Shown: positions 9,037 to 17,920 of the stretch, piece by piece
Position numbering within the stretch: the stretch's first letter is position 1
How the letters are laid out: each line of letters begins with the position of its first letter
Source of the DNA: CAYNVS01 sp964400725
Lineage (GTDB): Bacteria > Myxococcota_A > SURF-8 > CAYNVS01
Length of the DNA stretch: 64,000 nucleotides
Direction of reading: 5' to 3'
NCBI GenBank assembly: GCA_964400725.1
Contig: CAYNVS010000013.1
Location: 13,371-77,370, forward strand
Made by a program: the position numbers and the translations under genes
Notes under the pieces: generated by a model
Database searches by the model: none
The model's input: the letters and a program-made list of their open reading frames with translations, nothing else
What the model was told of the DNA's origin: nothing

Positions 9037-9729
9037 TTAGGAAAAAAGCGAAGAAACGCCGGTTAAAAGGCCGCTTATGTTGAGAAGAAACATCATAATG
9101 TAAACGACCGGACGCAAAAGAACGTTAAGCGCGCCGGTGAACAAAAGAATAAGCAGGCCGATTGCCGCGTAAGGCTCGATGGCCATAAACTTCTGTCCGA
9201 TACGGTCGGGAAGAACGCCGTAAATGATTTTCGAGCCGTCAAGCGGAGGTATAGGAAGAATATTAAAAAACGCCAAGCCTGTATTTATTATAATCATAAA
9301 CATTAATAATAAAGCGGCGGGCGAACCGGGCGCGACCATCTGGGGAGCCAGCATCGTCAGGGCGGCTCCTATCGCGGTTCCTAACAGCGCTAAAAAAAGA
9401 TTGCTTATAGGCCCGGCAACCGAGACGATTAAAACGCCTGTTTTCATTCGCAGTCTGCGGGTAAAAAGAATTGGGTTTATTGGAACCGGTTTAGCCCAGC
9501 CTATAATTGGAATATTGGTAAAAAGACCTATTAAAGGAAAAACGATGGTTCCTATAAGGTCGATGTGCGGAACCGGAGAAAGAGACATGCGCCCCAATGC
9601 GGCGGCAGTTTTATCGCCGAGCGCGAAAGCGGCGCGGGCGTGGCTGAATTCGTGAACGGTGAGCGACAACAGCAGCACTACGAACTGAAGAGCCACCAGC
9701 GGCGGGGATTGCAAATCTAAACCTGACAT
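9037..9729 (-). CDS. Site-2 protease family intramembrane metalloprotease (M50)
   Basis: Membrane zinc protease of the compact, PDZ-less S2P group. H26-E-F-S-H30 forms the HExxH zinc site inside the first TM helix, and the third ligand is D164 in the NILPIPPLDGS motif. About five to six hydrophobic segments are present, and the length of 230 residues fits this subgroup. Such proteins are widely annotated but their substrates are mostly unknown; there is no anti-sigma factor gene beside it to suggest one. It is the first of a two-gene minus-strand unit with the PH-like membrane protein. Confidence 0.88.
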   Translation of the reverse strand: MSGLDLQSPPLVALQFVVLLLSLTVHEFSHARAAFALGDKTAAALGRMSLSPVPHIDLIGTIVFPLIGLFTNIPIIGWAKPVPINPILFTRRLRMKTGVLIVSVAGPISNLFLALLGTAIGAALTMLAPQMVAPGSPAALLLMFMIIINTGLAFFNILPIPPLDGSKIIYGVLPDRIGQKFMAIEPYAAIGLLILLFTGALNVLLRPVVYIMMFLLNISGLLTGVSSLFS

Positions 9730-9817
9730 CTTTTGCGCCTTCTAATAAAGGTTAAAAAAAACGCTCATAGGCGATTTTAACTAATTTAACCATTGCGCAA
9801 CGTTAGTCAAACGGTAA

Positions 9818-9830
9818 TGATAAGTTATCA
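9818..9830. promoter_or_regulatory. 13-base palindrome in divergent intergenic region
   Basis: TGATAAGTTATCA is a perfect 6+1+6 inverted repeat within the 283-base divergent region 9730-10012 (site-2 protease versus esterase), itself bracketed by TTGCGC and GCGCAA. It could be an operator; nothing else in this AT-rich gap is clear. Confidence 0.3.
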
Positions 9831-10012
9831 AGGCGCAATAAACTCGGCGCATCAAAACATTTACGCCTAATTGCGGCGTCGGATTTTTATCAAAGTTAGA
9901 AAAAACGACGAAATTTTTAAAAAATTCTTATAACAATTTGATAAAGCGACGCCAGCCGGTTACAATGTTTCAGCAAATATTGAAAACTTTACCAGACCGC
10001 GGAGAAAAAATA

Positions 10013-11284
10013 ATGAAAAAAACGCTATTGCTTACGGTATTTTTTGCGGCTGCGGCTTTAACCGCCTTCTCGTGCTCCAGCTCGTCTTCTAACATTAATA
10101 ACAACGGTTCCGACAACGAAGAAGCCGAAGAGCAAGCCACGGAAAACGAGCAATCGCAGGAGCTCGACTGGGAATGGGAGCCGGTTTTCGAGGAAGAAAC
10201 GGTTGCGGACGAGCCGGTTGAGACCGTAGAAGAAGCGGCGTCCGAAGATGAAGTCGAAATCTTTTACGACGAAGAAATCGCGGATGAAACCGCGGCTGAG
10301 ACGATTGAGGAGACCTCGCCGGAATTAGACGAAGAAATAGTTCACGAAGTAGCGGAAGAGGCGGCGCCGGAGCTTGACGAGGAAGTCGCTCAAGAGCAGG
10401 AAGTTTTAAGCGACCGAGAATATTCTCAGATTTGCGCGAATGTAATAGCCGGCATGGTTACAAACTTCCCGGTCGGATCCGACAAAAGGACTTTCATTTT
10501 AACTCTTCCGCAAAATCCCGACGTTGCGGGGCCTTTCGCGGTAATATTTAACTGGCACGGATTCGGCGACACCGCGACCAACATGTCCGGTCTGCTGGCA
10601 AGCTACGTAAACAATCCGGGCATGCCGTTCATCCTCGTAACTCCCGAAGATTTAAATATTCAACCGCCGACCGGCTTCGACTGGGACAACCTTAAGGTCA
10701 ACATCGACAACCGCGAAGCAAAATTTTTCGACGAAGTTTTAAGCTGCCTAAGACAGCGCTACAACGTTGACGACGACCGCATCTACACAGTAGGGTTCAG
10801 CGCCGGAGCCATTATGTCCGACGGACTCGGCGTGGTTCGCGGCGACGTTCTTGCGGCGATAGTCAGTTATTCGGGCGGCTACTTTAGCAACCCGGTAACA
10901 TACAATAGTATGGGAATGCTTCAGTACGCGATAAGCTGGACGGAAATGACGACGCAAAACAAATTCGCGCAAGTTTTCCTCACCGGCGGACCGACCGACA
11001 ACTATAATCTATTCGTCAAAACGCTTCAATTCAACGAGCTTGCGCAAAACGACGTGGCGTACCTCGGAGGAATGGGACACGATACCGTTTATTGCGACCA
11101 CAGCAAGAAATACAATTATACCCAGCCCAGCGACGGCCATACGCTTCCCGCGGACTTTATGGGACCGCAGATAATTCAATTCTTCAAAGATCACCCGAAA
11201 GGGACGTTTGAGTCGCCTTACCGTCAAGGTCTGCCGGCGAATTTCCCAAGTTATTGCGAGTTCAAGCAGGCGACCGCAAAATAA
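10013..11284 (+). CDS. Secreted esterase/hydrolase lipoprotein (polyhydroxyalkanoate-depolymerase or feruloyl-esterase like)
   Basis: Alpha/beta hydrolase anchored as a lipoprotein. The N-terminus is a signal peptide ending AFSC at about residue 22, then a Ser/Asn run, the shared NNGSDNEE tether and about 100 acidic residues. The hydrolase domain (about 140-420) has an NWHGFGD oxyanion region, nucleophile S263 in GFSAG, D329 in TGGPTDN and H356 in GMGHD, consistent with a LpqC/PHB-depolymerase-like catalytic triad. Substrate cannot be stated. The start at 10013 is preferred over an ATG 25 codons earlier because only it gives a proper signal peptide, with GGAG upstream. A strong terminator follows. 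Confidence 0.82.
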   Translation: MKKTLLLTVFFAAAALTAFSCSSSSSNINNNGSDNEEAEEQATENEQSQELDWEWEPVFEEETVADEPVETVEEAASEDEVEIFYDEEIADETAAETIEETSPELDEEIVHEVAEEAAPELDEEVAQEQEVLSDREYSQICANVIAGMVTNFPVGSDKRTFILTLPQNPDVAGPFAVIFNWHGFGDTATNMSGLLASYVNNPGMPFILVTPEDLNIQPPTGFDWDNLKVNIDNREAKFFDEVLSCLRQRYNVDDDRIYTVGFSAGAIMSDGLGVVRGDVLAAIVSYSGGYFSNPVTYNSMGMLQYAISWTEMTTQNKFAQVFLTGGPTDNYNLFVKTLQFNELAQNDVAYLGGMGHDTVYCDHSKKYNYTQPSDGHTLPADFMGPQIIQFFKDHPKGTFESPYRQGLPANFPSYCEFKQATAK

Positions 11285-11316
11285 CCTTTACGGCATAAAA
11301 CGCCGATTTTTATTTT

Positions 11317-11348
11317 CCCCTTTTCCGACTTGGAAAGGGGGATTTTTA
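11317..11348 (+). terminator. Rho-independent terminator after esterase gene
   Basis: A stem of about 10 pairs (CCCCTTTTCC with GGAAAGGGGG, one G-T wobble, 5-base loop) is followed by ATTTTTATTT. Confidence 0.85.
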
Positions 11349-11425
11349 TTTCAGAGCGGCGATGAGGAAAAGAATGAAATTAATTATAAAACTCTGCGTT
11401 TCTCCTCGGCCTGCCAGTTTTTTTA

Positions 11426-11449
11426 CAAATTGGGGACAGGTCAGGCGCG
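11426..11449 (+). repeat. REP-like dispersed repeat, copy 2
   Basis: CAAATTGGGGACAGGTCAGG followed by CGCG. It matches the minus-strand element at 8061-8083 with a few substitutions and sits just upstream of the ssb promoter. Confidence 0.4.
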
Positions 11450-11475
11450 GATTTATCGCTAGTCCGCTCATTCTC

Positions 11476-11504
11476 TTGACATGTCGGCGGCGGGCAAATA
11501 ATAT
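11476..11504 (+). promoter_or_regulatory. Sigma70-like promoter for ssb
   Basis: TTGACA (11476-11481), 17-base spacer, TAATAT (11499-11504). It lies 44 bases upstream of the ssb start and is nearly consensus. Confidence 0.8.
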
Positions 11505-11548
11505 TATCTGCGTTTCTATATTAATTTGTTGCAGAAAAGGTTGAAAAT

Positions 11549-11995
11549 ATGGCGTCTCTTAACAAGGTAATAATAATCGGAAGGCTCGGACAAGACCCCG
11601 AAAGGCGTTACACGCCAAACGGATCGACGGTTACGTCGTTCTCGGTCGCGACCGACGAAGTTTGGATGGATAAAAATTCCCAAAAACAGACGAGAACCGA
11701 GTGGCACAGAATAGTCGTCTGGGGCAAACAGGCGGAAACGAGCGCGACTTATCTGGCAAAAGGGCGCACGGTTTACGTAGAAGGCTCCATCCGATCCAGA
11801 ACCTACAAAGACAAGAGCGGCGCGGACAGAACCGCGTACGAGATAGTCGCTCAAAGAGTGCTCTTCCTAGAATCGAAAGACGGCGGATCAAGGCCTCCCG
11901 CGCAGAAAAGAAACGAGGACGATTACGCGCATCCGGCGTCCCCGGACTACGAGTCCGACGCGCCTCCGATTTCCGACGACGATATTCCGTTCTAA
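11549..11995 (+). CDS. ssb: Single-stranded DNA-binding protein SSB
   Basis: Binds single-stranded DNA during replication, repair and recombination. The N-terminal OB fold (about residues 1-110) starts with the family signature LNKVIIIGRLGQDPE and contains WHRIVVWGKQAE. It is followed by a short flexible tail and the acidic C-terminal tip DDDIPF that recruits partner proteins. The length of 148 residues is normal. It is a single-gene unit with its own strong promoter. Confidence 0.97.
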   Translation: MASLNKVIIIGRLGQDPERRYTPNGSTVTSFSVATDEVWMDKNSQKQTRTEWHRIVVWGKQAETSATYLAKGRTVYVEGSIRSRTYKDKSGADRTAYEIVAQRVLFLESKDGGSRPPAQKRNEDDYAHPASPDYESDAPPISDDDIPF

Positions 11996-12106
11996 ACCGC
12001 GGCGAAAGCAGAAATTTTCCGAATAAAAATTGCTCAATTACGCCCGTATGTTATAATTATCAAAAATAACGTCTAACCGTTCTCAGCTAGGCGGCGGCGC
12101 AAGAAC

Positions 12107-12829
12107 ATGGAAAAAGATATTAAACAGTTGCTTGACATGGGCAGGGCGGCGTTTGAAAAGAACGACTACGCCCGCGCGCTGGCTTTCTTCAGCGAAATAC
12201 TCGGAGAAAGCGGCCAGTTTGCCGACGTTTACAACATGCTGGGAGTGATTTTCTACGACAAAGGAAACTACCCGGCGGCTCGCACGGCCTTCAGGCGGGC
12301 GCTCGAAATCAACCCCGACTTCTCCGACGCCGCGCTTAATTTGATAATTACGCTGAACGACATGGGAGTGCAGGAGGCGGACCGCAAAGCGACGCTGGAC
12401 AGTCTGGGCGTAAAAGTGCCTCAGCGCGACGACATGGACGAATACGTAAAAAACCGGCTCGCCAACCGCTATTGCGAAATAGGAGAGATTTACGCGGGCA
12501 TCAACCGTTTCGACGAAGCTATAGAGGAATATAAAAGGGCGCTGGCGTTGCGTCCGGAGTTTCACGATATTCGCCTATTGATGGCCGTAGCCTGCAAAAA
12601 TAAAGGCGATTTGGCCGCCGCGATAGCCGAATGCTCGATAATCCTCAACAAAAAACCCGAATTCCACGAAGCGAGAAACCTTCTTGGTCTTTGTCATCAC
12701 ATCGCCGGAGACAACGACGCGGCTATGGCGCAATGGCGGCAGGTTCTCTCGTCCGACAGAGAGAACAAACTGGCTAAACTTTATCTGTCCAGCGTGCAGG
12801 AAAAGCTGAAAGAAAAGGAAAACTCCTGA
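12107..12829 (+). CDS. TPR-repeat protein
   Basis: A soluble protein of 240 residues made almost entirely of tetratricopeptide repeats. At least five helical pairs with the W/L-G-Y-A-F-A-P pattern can be seen, for example at about residues 8-40, 43-75, 120-150, 155-185 and 190-220. No signal peptide or TM segment is seen. The stop is 2 bases before the FHA/DUF4388 start, so the two are co-translated and may act together as scaffold and phosphopeptide reader; that is inference. Confidence 0.88.
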   Translation: MEKDIKQLLDMGRAAFEKNDYARALAFFSEILGESGQFADVYNMLGVIFYDKGNYPAARTAFRRALEINPDFSDAALNLIITLNDMGVQEADRKATLDSLGVKVPQRDDMDEYVKNRLANRYCEIGEIYAGINRFDEAIEEYKRALALRPEFHDIRLLMAVACKNKGDLAAAIAECSIILNKKPEFHEARNLLGLCHHIAGDNDAAMAQWRQVLSSDRENKLAKLYLSSVQEKLKEKENS

Positions 12830-12831
12830 TA

Positions 12832-13776
12832 ATGAACACACGGACGCCTAACAACGATATAAGGCCGAAAAGCAGACAGAAGTTTCTTCTGCGCTTTATT
12901 TCCGGCGCGCAAACCGGCAGGGAATACGCTCTTCCCGAAGGGAAAGAAGTAATAATTGGCCGCAACCCCGACATCGACCTCGTGCTTAACGACGACCTTG
13001 TCAGCAGAGAGCACGCGAAAATAATATGCAACAATGGGGTAGTCGAGTTATTCGACTTAGGCAGCACTAACGGAACTTTTTTATACGCCGAACAGATTAC
13101 GCACGCGATTTTAAAAGAAAACGACCGCATAATTATCGGCGCCTCTATTATGCAGCTCGCAAAGATGGGCTCGTCGATGGGACAATTCCCGGACGCCGAG
13201 CCGCTGCTTGACGCTCAAAGCCAGACTATACTTCGCGGACACATCGAAGAAATACCGCTGGTCGATCTGCTTCAAATGCTGCACATAAATAAAAAGACGG
13301 GCGTCGTCGCCACCGCCGACTATTCCAAAATGCGCGGCTATATTTTTATCAAAGACGGCAACGTTCTTTACTCGAACATAGAAGGCGTAAAAATCGCTCC
13401 GTTAAAAGCCGTTTACAGGCTGTTAGACCTCAAAGGCGGCTCGTTCGAGTTCGGCACGACGAACCGGACGACGTTCGAGCGCATAATCAACGTTCCAACT
13501 CAAACTCTGCTCATGGAGAGCATCAAACATAACGAAGAATTGACGGGATTACGCAAGAAATTTCCCATTATGAAGCACGCGATACGTTTCCCCCGTCCGA
13601 TGATAAGCCAATTGGCCGATTTGCCGAAAGAGACGTTAAAATTTCTTCAACTCGCCTACAACGCCGGTTTGGTTACCGAGTATCTCAACCTCGCCCCCGC
13701 AAGCGACGTGGACGCGTTCAACATCCTCGTCGATTTAATAAAAAAAGGATACATCGAGACTATTCCGGAAAAATAA
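12832..13776 (+). CDS. FHA domain plus DUF4388 (PATAN-like) protein
   Basis: The N-terminal forkhead-associated domain (about residues 20-105) has GRNPD, SREHAKI and GSTNGTF, the residues that read phosphothreonine. It is followed by a DUF4388-type domain (about 130-220) with LRGHIEEIPLVDLLQML, a domain common in deltaproteobacterial signalling and gliding proteins. The C-terminal about 90 residues are helical and unassigned. Closely coupled to the TPR gene upstream. No Ser/Thr kinase gene is nearby to supply the phosphorylated partner. Confidence 0.9.
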   Translation: MNTRTPNNDIRPKSRQKFLLRFISGAQTGREYALPEGKEVIIGRNPDIDLVLNDDLVSREHAKIICNNGVVELFDLGSTNGTFLYAEQITHAILKENDRIIIGASIMQLAKMGSSMGQFPDAEPLLDAQSQTILRGHIEEIPLVDLLQMLHINKKTGVVATADYSKMRGYIFIKDGNVLYSNIEGVKIAPLKAVYRLLDLKGGSFEFGTTNRTTFERIINVPTQTLLMESIKHNEELTGLRKKFPIMKHAIRFPRPMISQLADLPKETLKFLQLAYNAGLVTEYLNLAPASDVDAFNILVDLIKKGYIETIPEK

Positions 13777-13842
13777 TATAGCGGCGTCTTTCATTTCCCG
13801 ATGTTTTCAAACGATTCGCGAACCAAACCGCGGAGCGGAACA

Positions 13843-14499
13843 ATGCAAAAAATAATAGTTATCGACGGCCCCGCCGGATGCGGAAAAAGCTCCGTCGCTT
13901 CTCTTGTCGCCCAAAGGCTCGGCCTGCGCAAACTCGACACAGGCGCGATATACCGCTCGCTGGCGCTAGCCGCAATAAAAGCCGGCGCGTCGCTTTCCGA
14001 CGAAGCGGCTCTGACAGAACTGGCCGAGACGCTGCCGTTAGAGTTTAAAGGAGAGAATGTTTTATTAGGCGGAGCGGACGTCTCGGAAGAAATAAGAACT
14101 CCGGGAATATCAAAGACCGCGAGCGTAGTTTCGGCCTTTCCCGCCGTGCGCTCGGCGCTGCTTCCCGTTCAACGCAAAATCGCGGCGTCGTTCCCTTGCG
14201 TCGCCGAAGGCCGGGACTTGGGAACGGTTGTATTTCCCGACGCGGCCGTAAAGCTGTTTCTCACCGCCTCGGAAGAAGAGCGCGCGATGCGCCGGTATAA
14301 ACAATTGAAAGAAAAAGGCGTCGAAACGACTTACGAACAAGCGTTGAAGGACGAGCGCGAACGGGACGAACGCGACTCTTCCCGCGCCGCGGCGCCGCTT
14401 AAAAAAGCCGACGACGCGATAGAAATCGACACGACGAAGATGACGATAGAGCAAGTCGTCGATAAGATTGTGGAAATAGCGAAAACTCATGGCTTCTAG
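13843..14499 (+). CDS. cmk: Cytidylate kinase
   Basis: Phosphorylates CMP and dCMP with ATP. It has the P-loop GPAGCGKSS near the N-terminus, LDTGAIYRS, the EGRDLGTVVFPDA motif that binds the nucleotide, and a lid region with RDERDSSRA. An ATG 14 codons upstream is in frame, but the start at 13843 puts the P-loop at the usual position and has GGAG upstream. The length of 218 residues is normal. It overlaps the following YkgJ-type gene by 11 bases. Confidence 0.95.
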   Translation: MQKIIVIDGPAGCGKSSVASLVAQRLGLRKLDTGAIYRSLALAAIKAGASLSDEAALTELAETLPLEFKGENVLLGGADVSEEIRTPGISKTASVVSAFPAVRSALLPVQRKIAASFPCVAEGRDLGTVVFPDAAVKLFLTASEEERAMRRYKQLKEKGVETTYEQALKDERERDERDSSRAAAPLKKADDAIEIDTTKMTIEQVVDKIVEIAKTHGF

Positions 14500-15031
14500 C
14501 TTCAAGCCGTTCAGATACGATTGTATAGCCTGCGGCGCCTGCTGCAAAGGGGACGGGCTCGCGTTCCTCTACCCCGCCGATCTCGGACGACTCGCCGAAT
14601 ATTTACAAATTAGCAAAGACGAATGCGCCGCGAAATATCTTCAAGCGGTAGAAGTCGAGTTCGACGACGGCGACAAGATTAAATATTTGGCGACGAAAAA
14701 AAGACGAGACGGCTCCTGCGTATTTTTAAACGATAAAAAGCTGTGCGAAATTCACGCGGCCAAACCGATGCAATGCGCGCTTTCGCCGTTCATACCGGAA
14801 TTTTTAGAAAACCCGGACGCCTTGGCGCAGTTTTCGGCTCTCTGCCCCGGCTTCGGCAAAGGAGAGCGCAGAAGCGCCAAATTTTTACGAGAGTCCAATC
14901 TCGCCGCCGCCATCGCGCAGGAAGAATACGAGAAGCTTTATGCGGCCTGCAAAGGAAGCCTGAAAAAAATATACGGCCTTTCAAAACCAGTTAGAACGAC
15001 GGTTAAGACCGGCGGCCTTTCGTTGGAATAA
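14489..15031 (+). CDS. YkgJ-family cysteine-cluster (putative metal-binding) protein
   Basis: A small cytoplasmic protein of the zinc/iron-chelating CxxCxxCC family (formerly UPF0153). The N-terminal cluster is C12, C15, C18 and C19, and later cysteines are in GSCVFL, LCEIH and MQCALSPF, a pattern that fits the family. The molecular role of YkgJ proteins is not established. It starts inside the 3' end of cmk and precedes the double radical SAM gene by 113 bases, so a metal or Fe-S related role with that enzyme is possible but unproven. Confidence 0.88.
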   Translation: MASSFKPFRYDCIACGACCKGDGLAFLYPADLGRLAEYLQISKDECAAKYLQAVEVEFDDGDKIKYLATKKRRDGSCVFLNDKKLCEIHAAKPMQCALSPFIPEFLENPDALAQFSALCPGFGKGERRSAKFLRESNLAAAIAQEEYEKLYAACKGSLKKIYGLSKPVRTTVKTGGLSLE

Positions 15032-15144
15032 ACGCGCTATGCCCGCCGCGCGGCGCGCAATATTTAATTTACTTCCAGCCGTCGTAAAAATATAATTACA
15101 TAAAAGGCGCGGACTTTCCGCGACGTTTTGTTCAAAGGGTTTAA

Positions 15145-16935
15145 ATGAGCGACAACGACCGACGCATCGGGTTTTCGCCCGAAATTTTAACGCAATGGCT
15201 TCAATCGGGGGTCGAGCTATGGTTTCCGCCTTCTTCGGCGCAAACGCCGGACGCCCTTCGAGCTGCCGTGCTGGCGGCGAAAAAGCTGGCCGAAAAAGGG
15301 TTTAAAACGCTCGTAATAAGCGGACCCGACGCGTATTTACGCGATTATTTTTTAAAAATCGTTAGAGCCGCTAGACTTGTAGGATTTGAAAAAGTTTTGC
15401 TAATCGCCCCATCCGAATCGCTGACGCGGTTCGACGCGCTTAAAACGGCCGCCGAGGCCTGCGACGCGCTTATTTTGCGGGAGGAATATGACGCGCCCGA
15501 CTTTGCAAAAAACGCCGCAAAACTTGCGAACGAATGCAAAGCTCCGGTAATTCCGCATATCGTCGCTTTCAGCTCGCAAGCCCAGCCGCTTGCAAGGCGC
15601 GCAAACGCCGCGCTTGACGCAAAACTTCCGCTAGTTCTGCTGGGGTTTCCGCTGCCGCGTTACTTTAACGCGTCGGACGCGGCCGTTCCCGACGTAAACG
15701 AGCTTCGCGCCGGGTTCGTCGCGGTTAAATACGAGTGGTTCAGGCGCAAAGCTAAAATCGCCTTCATGGATTTTCCGATGTGCGCCTTCAGCTTCGGGGA
15801 AGATTTAGGCTTTCCGGTCATGCCGCAAATTCCTATTTTTTCATCGGGGGAGCCTTTACGCCATAACGACGAAACTCCGAGACGTTCGCGGCGTTTCCGT
15901 CCGCAGGGAATCGTCGAGTGCGCGAAAGACTGCCGGTACGGAGAGCTTTGCCCCGGATTGCCGAAAAACTATGTAGAGAAGGAAGGCCGCAAACCGCCCT
16001 ATCCGCTATGGACCGATTACCTGCAAAGCGAGGGCGCCGCCGGCGAAAGCGCCATAATACGGCCGATATTCATATGCAATCAGCGCTGCCCCTTTTGTTT
16101 TATTAAACGCCCCGGCCCGTCCCCGACGTTCGAGGAGATGCGCGAGCGCCTCTCCACGCTTCGGCTTGAAGAGCTCGTAATTTCAGGCGGCGAACCGACG
16201 CTTTTTAAAGAGCTGCGCGAGCTTGCGCAAACCGCGCGAGAGGGCGGAGCAAAAAAAATCGCGCTTCAAACCAATGCGGTTACGTGCGCAGATTGGAAGT
16301 TCGCCAAGCGCGTTCTGGACGCCGGTATAGATCAGGCGTTCGTTTCGCTGCACGCGGGCGACGAAGAGCTTTCATTAAAAATGGGCGGACGCAAAGGGGA
16401 CTTCGAGAAAACGCTAGCCGGAATAGACAACCTAGCAAAAGGCGCGGCGGAAGTCTTCCTCAACTGCGTTATTCAAGAGCTGAATTACCGCGGTCTGCCG
16501 GAATTCGTCCGGTGGGGAAAGAAGCGTTTTAACATTGCCAAAAACTCGAACGTCCAATTCTGCTTTTCCTTCATCGCGGTTTACGACGACGCGCCCAACC
16601 CCGAACAAATGCGCTTCGTTCCCAAACTCACCGAGGTTAAGCCTTATCTTTTAAAGGCCATTACGCCGCTTGCGGACGAAGGAATACAAATTTACGGCCT
16701 TAATACTCAGTGCGGCATACCGCGCTGCATACTGGACGGCGACGAACGATTTTACATCGACCTCGCGGAAGCGAAAGACTTTAAGGATTTTGTAAAAAAA
16801 CCATCTTGCGCAAAATGCGTTTACGATAATTATTGCTTCGGCATCCGCAAACAATACTTCCGTCATTACGGAGGCGACGAGTTTAAACCGGTAGCCAAGC
16901 GCGTTCCGGTAAAAAAGGGTTTCTTCAGAAGGTAA
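15145..16935 (+). CDS. Radical SAM protein with a degenerate N-terminal radical SAM repeat
   Basis: The C-terminal half (about residues 300-596) is a canonical radical SAM domain: C311-x3-C315-x2-C318 for the S-adenosylmethionine cluster, SGGEP at 347-351, and a C-terminal auxiliary cluster C555, C558, C564 followed by a conserved Y and G. The N-terminal half (about 30-290) looks like a diverged copy: SGPD at 59-62 aligns with SGGE, and C259, C263, C269 followed by P-G-x4-Y match the auxiliary motif with an offset of about 290 residues, but no CxxxCxxC exists. Substrate unknown; peptide or cofactor modification is possible. It is convergent with the collagen-like lipoprotein gene 4 bases away. 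Confidence 0.85.
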   Translation: MSDNDRRIGFSPEILTQWLQSGVELWFPPSSAQTPDALRAAVLAAKKLAEKGFKTLVISGPDAYLRDYFLKIVRAARLVGFEKVLLIAPSESLTRFDALKTAAEACDALILREEYDAPDFAKNAAKLANECKAPVIPHIVAFSSQAQPLARRANAALDAKLPLVLLGFPLPRYFNASDAAVPDVNELRAGFVAVKYEWFRRKAKIAFMDFPMCAFSFGEDLGFPVMPQIPIFSSGEPLRHNDETPRRSRRFRPQGIVECAKDCRYGELCPGLPKNYVEKEGRKPPYPLWTDYLQSEGAAGESAIIRPIFICNQRCPFCFIKRPGPSPTFEEMRERLSTLRLEELVISGGEPTLFKELRELAQTAREGGAKKIALQTNAVTCADWKFAKRVLDAGIDQAFVSLHAGDEELSLKMGGRKGDFEKTLAGIDNLAKGAAEVFLNCVIQELNYRGLPEFVRWGKKRFNIAKNSNVQFCFSFIAVYDDAPNPEQMRFVPKLTEVKPYLLKAITPLADEGIQIYGLNTQCGIPRCILDGDERFYIDLAEAKDFKDFVKKPSCAKCVYDNYCFGIRKQYFRHYGGDEFKPVAKRVPVKKGFFRR

Positions 16936-16939
16936 AAAG

Positions 16940-17710
16940 CTATTTTAACTTTTCATAGGTCAGCGTATATGGCGCCCCCTGTTCAAACATATTAACGACG
17001 TCGTCCGAAATATAATCATAGACATGATAACCGAATGTTTTGTCGCCGCTAAATCCCGTGTCGCATTCGCACGTATTTGCAGCTTTATTCCAAACGCAAA
17101 AATGCTCGCCGTAAATATGCTGTTTGATTTTTCCAATTCCCATTACTAGCCCGCTTTCCTTGCGGCAGAAAAACGGATAAGCAAACGGAGCGACATAGCC
17201 GCCGGCGGCAACCGCGGGGATTGCCCAAAGCTCGCAACGCTCGTCGATGTAGTTGCGGGCGTCTTCTCTTTTGGGGCACGGGCTCAGGCAATCGTCGGCG
17301 GTCCCAGTAGCTAGCGAAAATGGCGGAAGATATGTATTTTTCATGTAGAAGCACTTGAAATTTACGGGCTGAACGCCGAGCGTCAAATCCACCTCGGCCC
17401 CGACTCCGTAAAACGGCGCGAAGTCATATGGCACAACCGCGCCGTCCTTGTCGCGCAATATCCATCCCCACGCGTTTAGCGCCGCGCAATCCCTGCCGTC
17501 GCGGCCATTTAGGCCGGCTTCGCCGCGTTCTCCCTTTTCGCCTTTGTCCCCTTTTTCGCCTTTCTCGCCTTTCTCTCCCTTTTCGCCTTGCGGACCCTGC
17601 GGCCCTTGCAAACCCTGAATGCCCTGTTCGCCCCGCGGCCCTTTTTCGCCTTCTGAGGCCGAGCAGCCGAATAATGAAATAACCGCGATTAAAATTAATA
17701 CTTTTTTCAT
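16940..17710 (-). CDS. Collagen-like lipoprotein
   Basis: An exported lipoprotein: signal peptide ending LFGC at about residue 16, then 18 uninterrupted Gly-X-Y triplets (about residues 21-75), rich in GEKGEK and GPQ units, as in bacterial collagen-like proteins. The C-terminal about 170 residues are globular with several cysteines and aromatic residues, and are not recognised. The triplet region should form a triple-helical stalk that trimerises the C-terminal head on the cell surface. AAAGGAG precedes the start. The protein lacks the acidic tether found in five other lipoproteins here. Confidence 0.88.
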   Translation of the reverse strand: MKKVLILIAVISLFGCSASEGEKGPRGEQGIQGLQGPQGPQGEKGEKGEKGEKGDKGEKGERGEAGLNGRDGRDCAALNAWGWILRDKDGAVVPYDFAPFYGVGAEVDLTLGVQPVNFKCFYMKNTYLPPFSLATGTADDCLSPCPKREDARNYIDERCELWAIPAVAAGGYVAPFAYPFFCRKESGLVMGIGKIKQHIYGEHFCVWNKAANTCECDTGFSGDKTFGYHVYDYISDDVVNMFEQGAPYTLTYEKLK

Positions 17711-17780
17711 GGCAATCTCCTTTCCTTTATGTAAAGGATTTTACCCCAAATTAGAGCGAAATCAAGGATTACGACGCTGA

Positions 17781-17812
17781 TGATAAAAAAATAGCAGGCA
17801 TTACGCCTGCTA
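17781..17812 (-). terminator. Terminator after tRNA-Arg
   Basis: On the minus strand TAGCAGGC pairs with GCCTGCTA across a 5-base loop, followed by a run of seven T. It lies 10 bases beyond the tRNA 3' end. Confidence 0.85.
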
Positions 17813-17822
17813 AAATTGTTAG

Positions 17823-17899
17823 TGGTACCCCCGGCCAGACTCGAACCGGCAACCTACGGCTTAGAAGGCCGTTGCTCTATCCTGTTGAGCTACAGGGGC
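17823..17899 (-). tRNA. tRNA-Arg (anticodon TCT)
   Basis: A 77-base cloverleaf on the minus strand: acceptor GCCCCTG with CGGGGGT (two wobble pairs), D stem GCTC/GAGC, anticodon loop CTTCTAA giving TCT, T stem GCCGG/CTGGC with TTCGAGT, discriminator A and an encoded CCA. It reads AGA and, by wobble, AGG codons. Confidence 0.93.
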
Positions 17900-17920
17900 G
17901 CTCGTAAAAAGCGGTTCATT

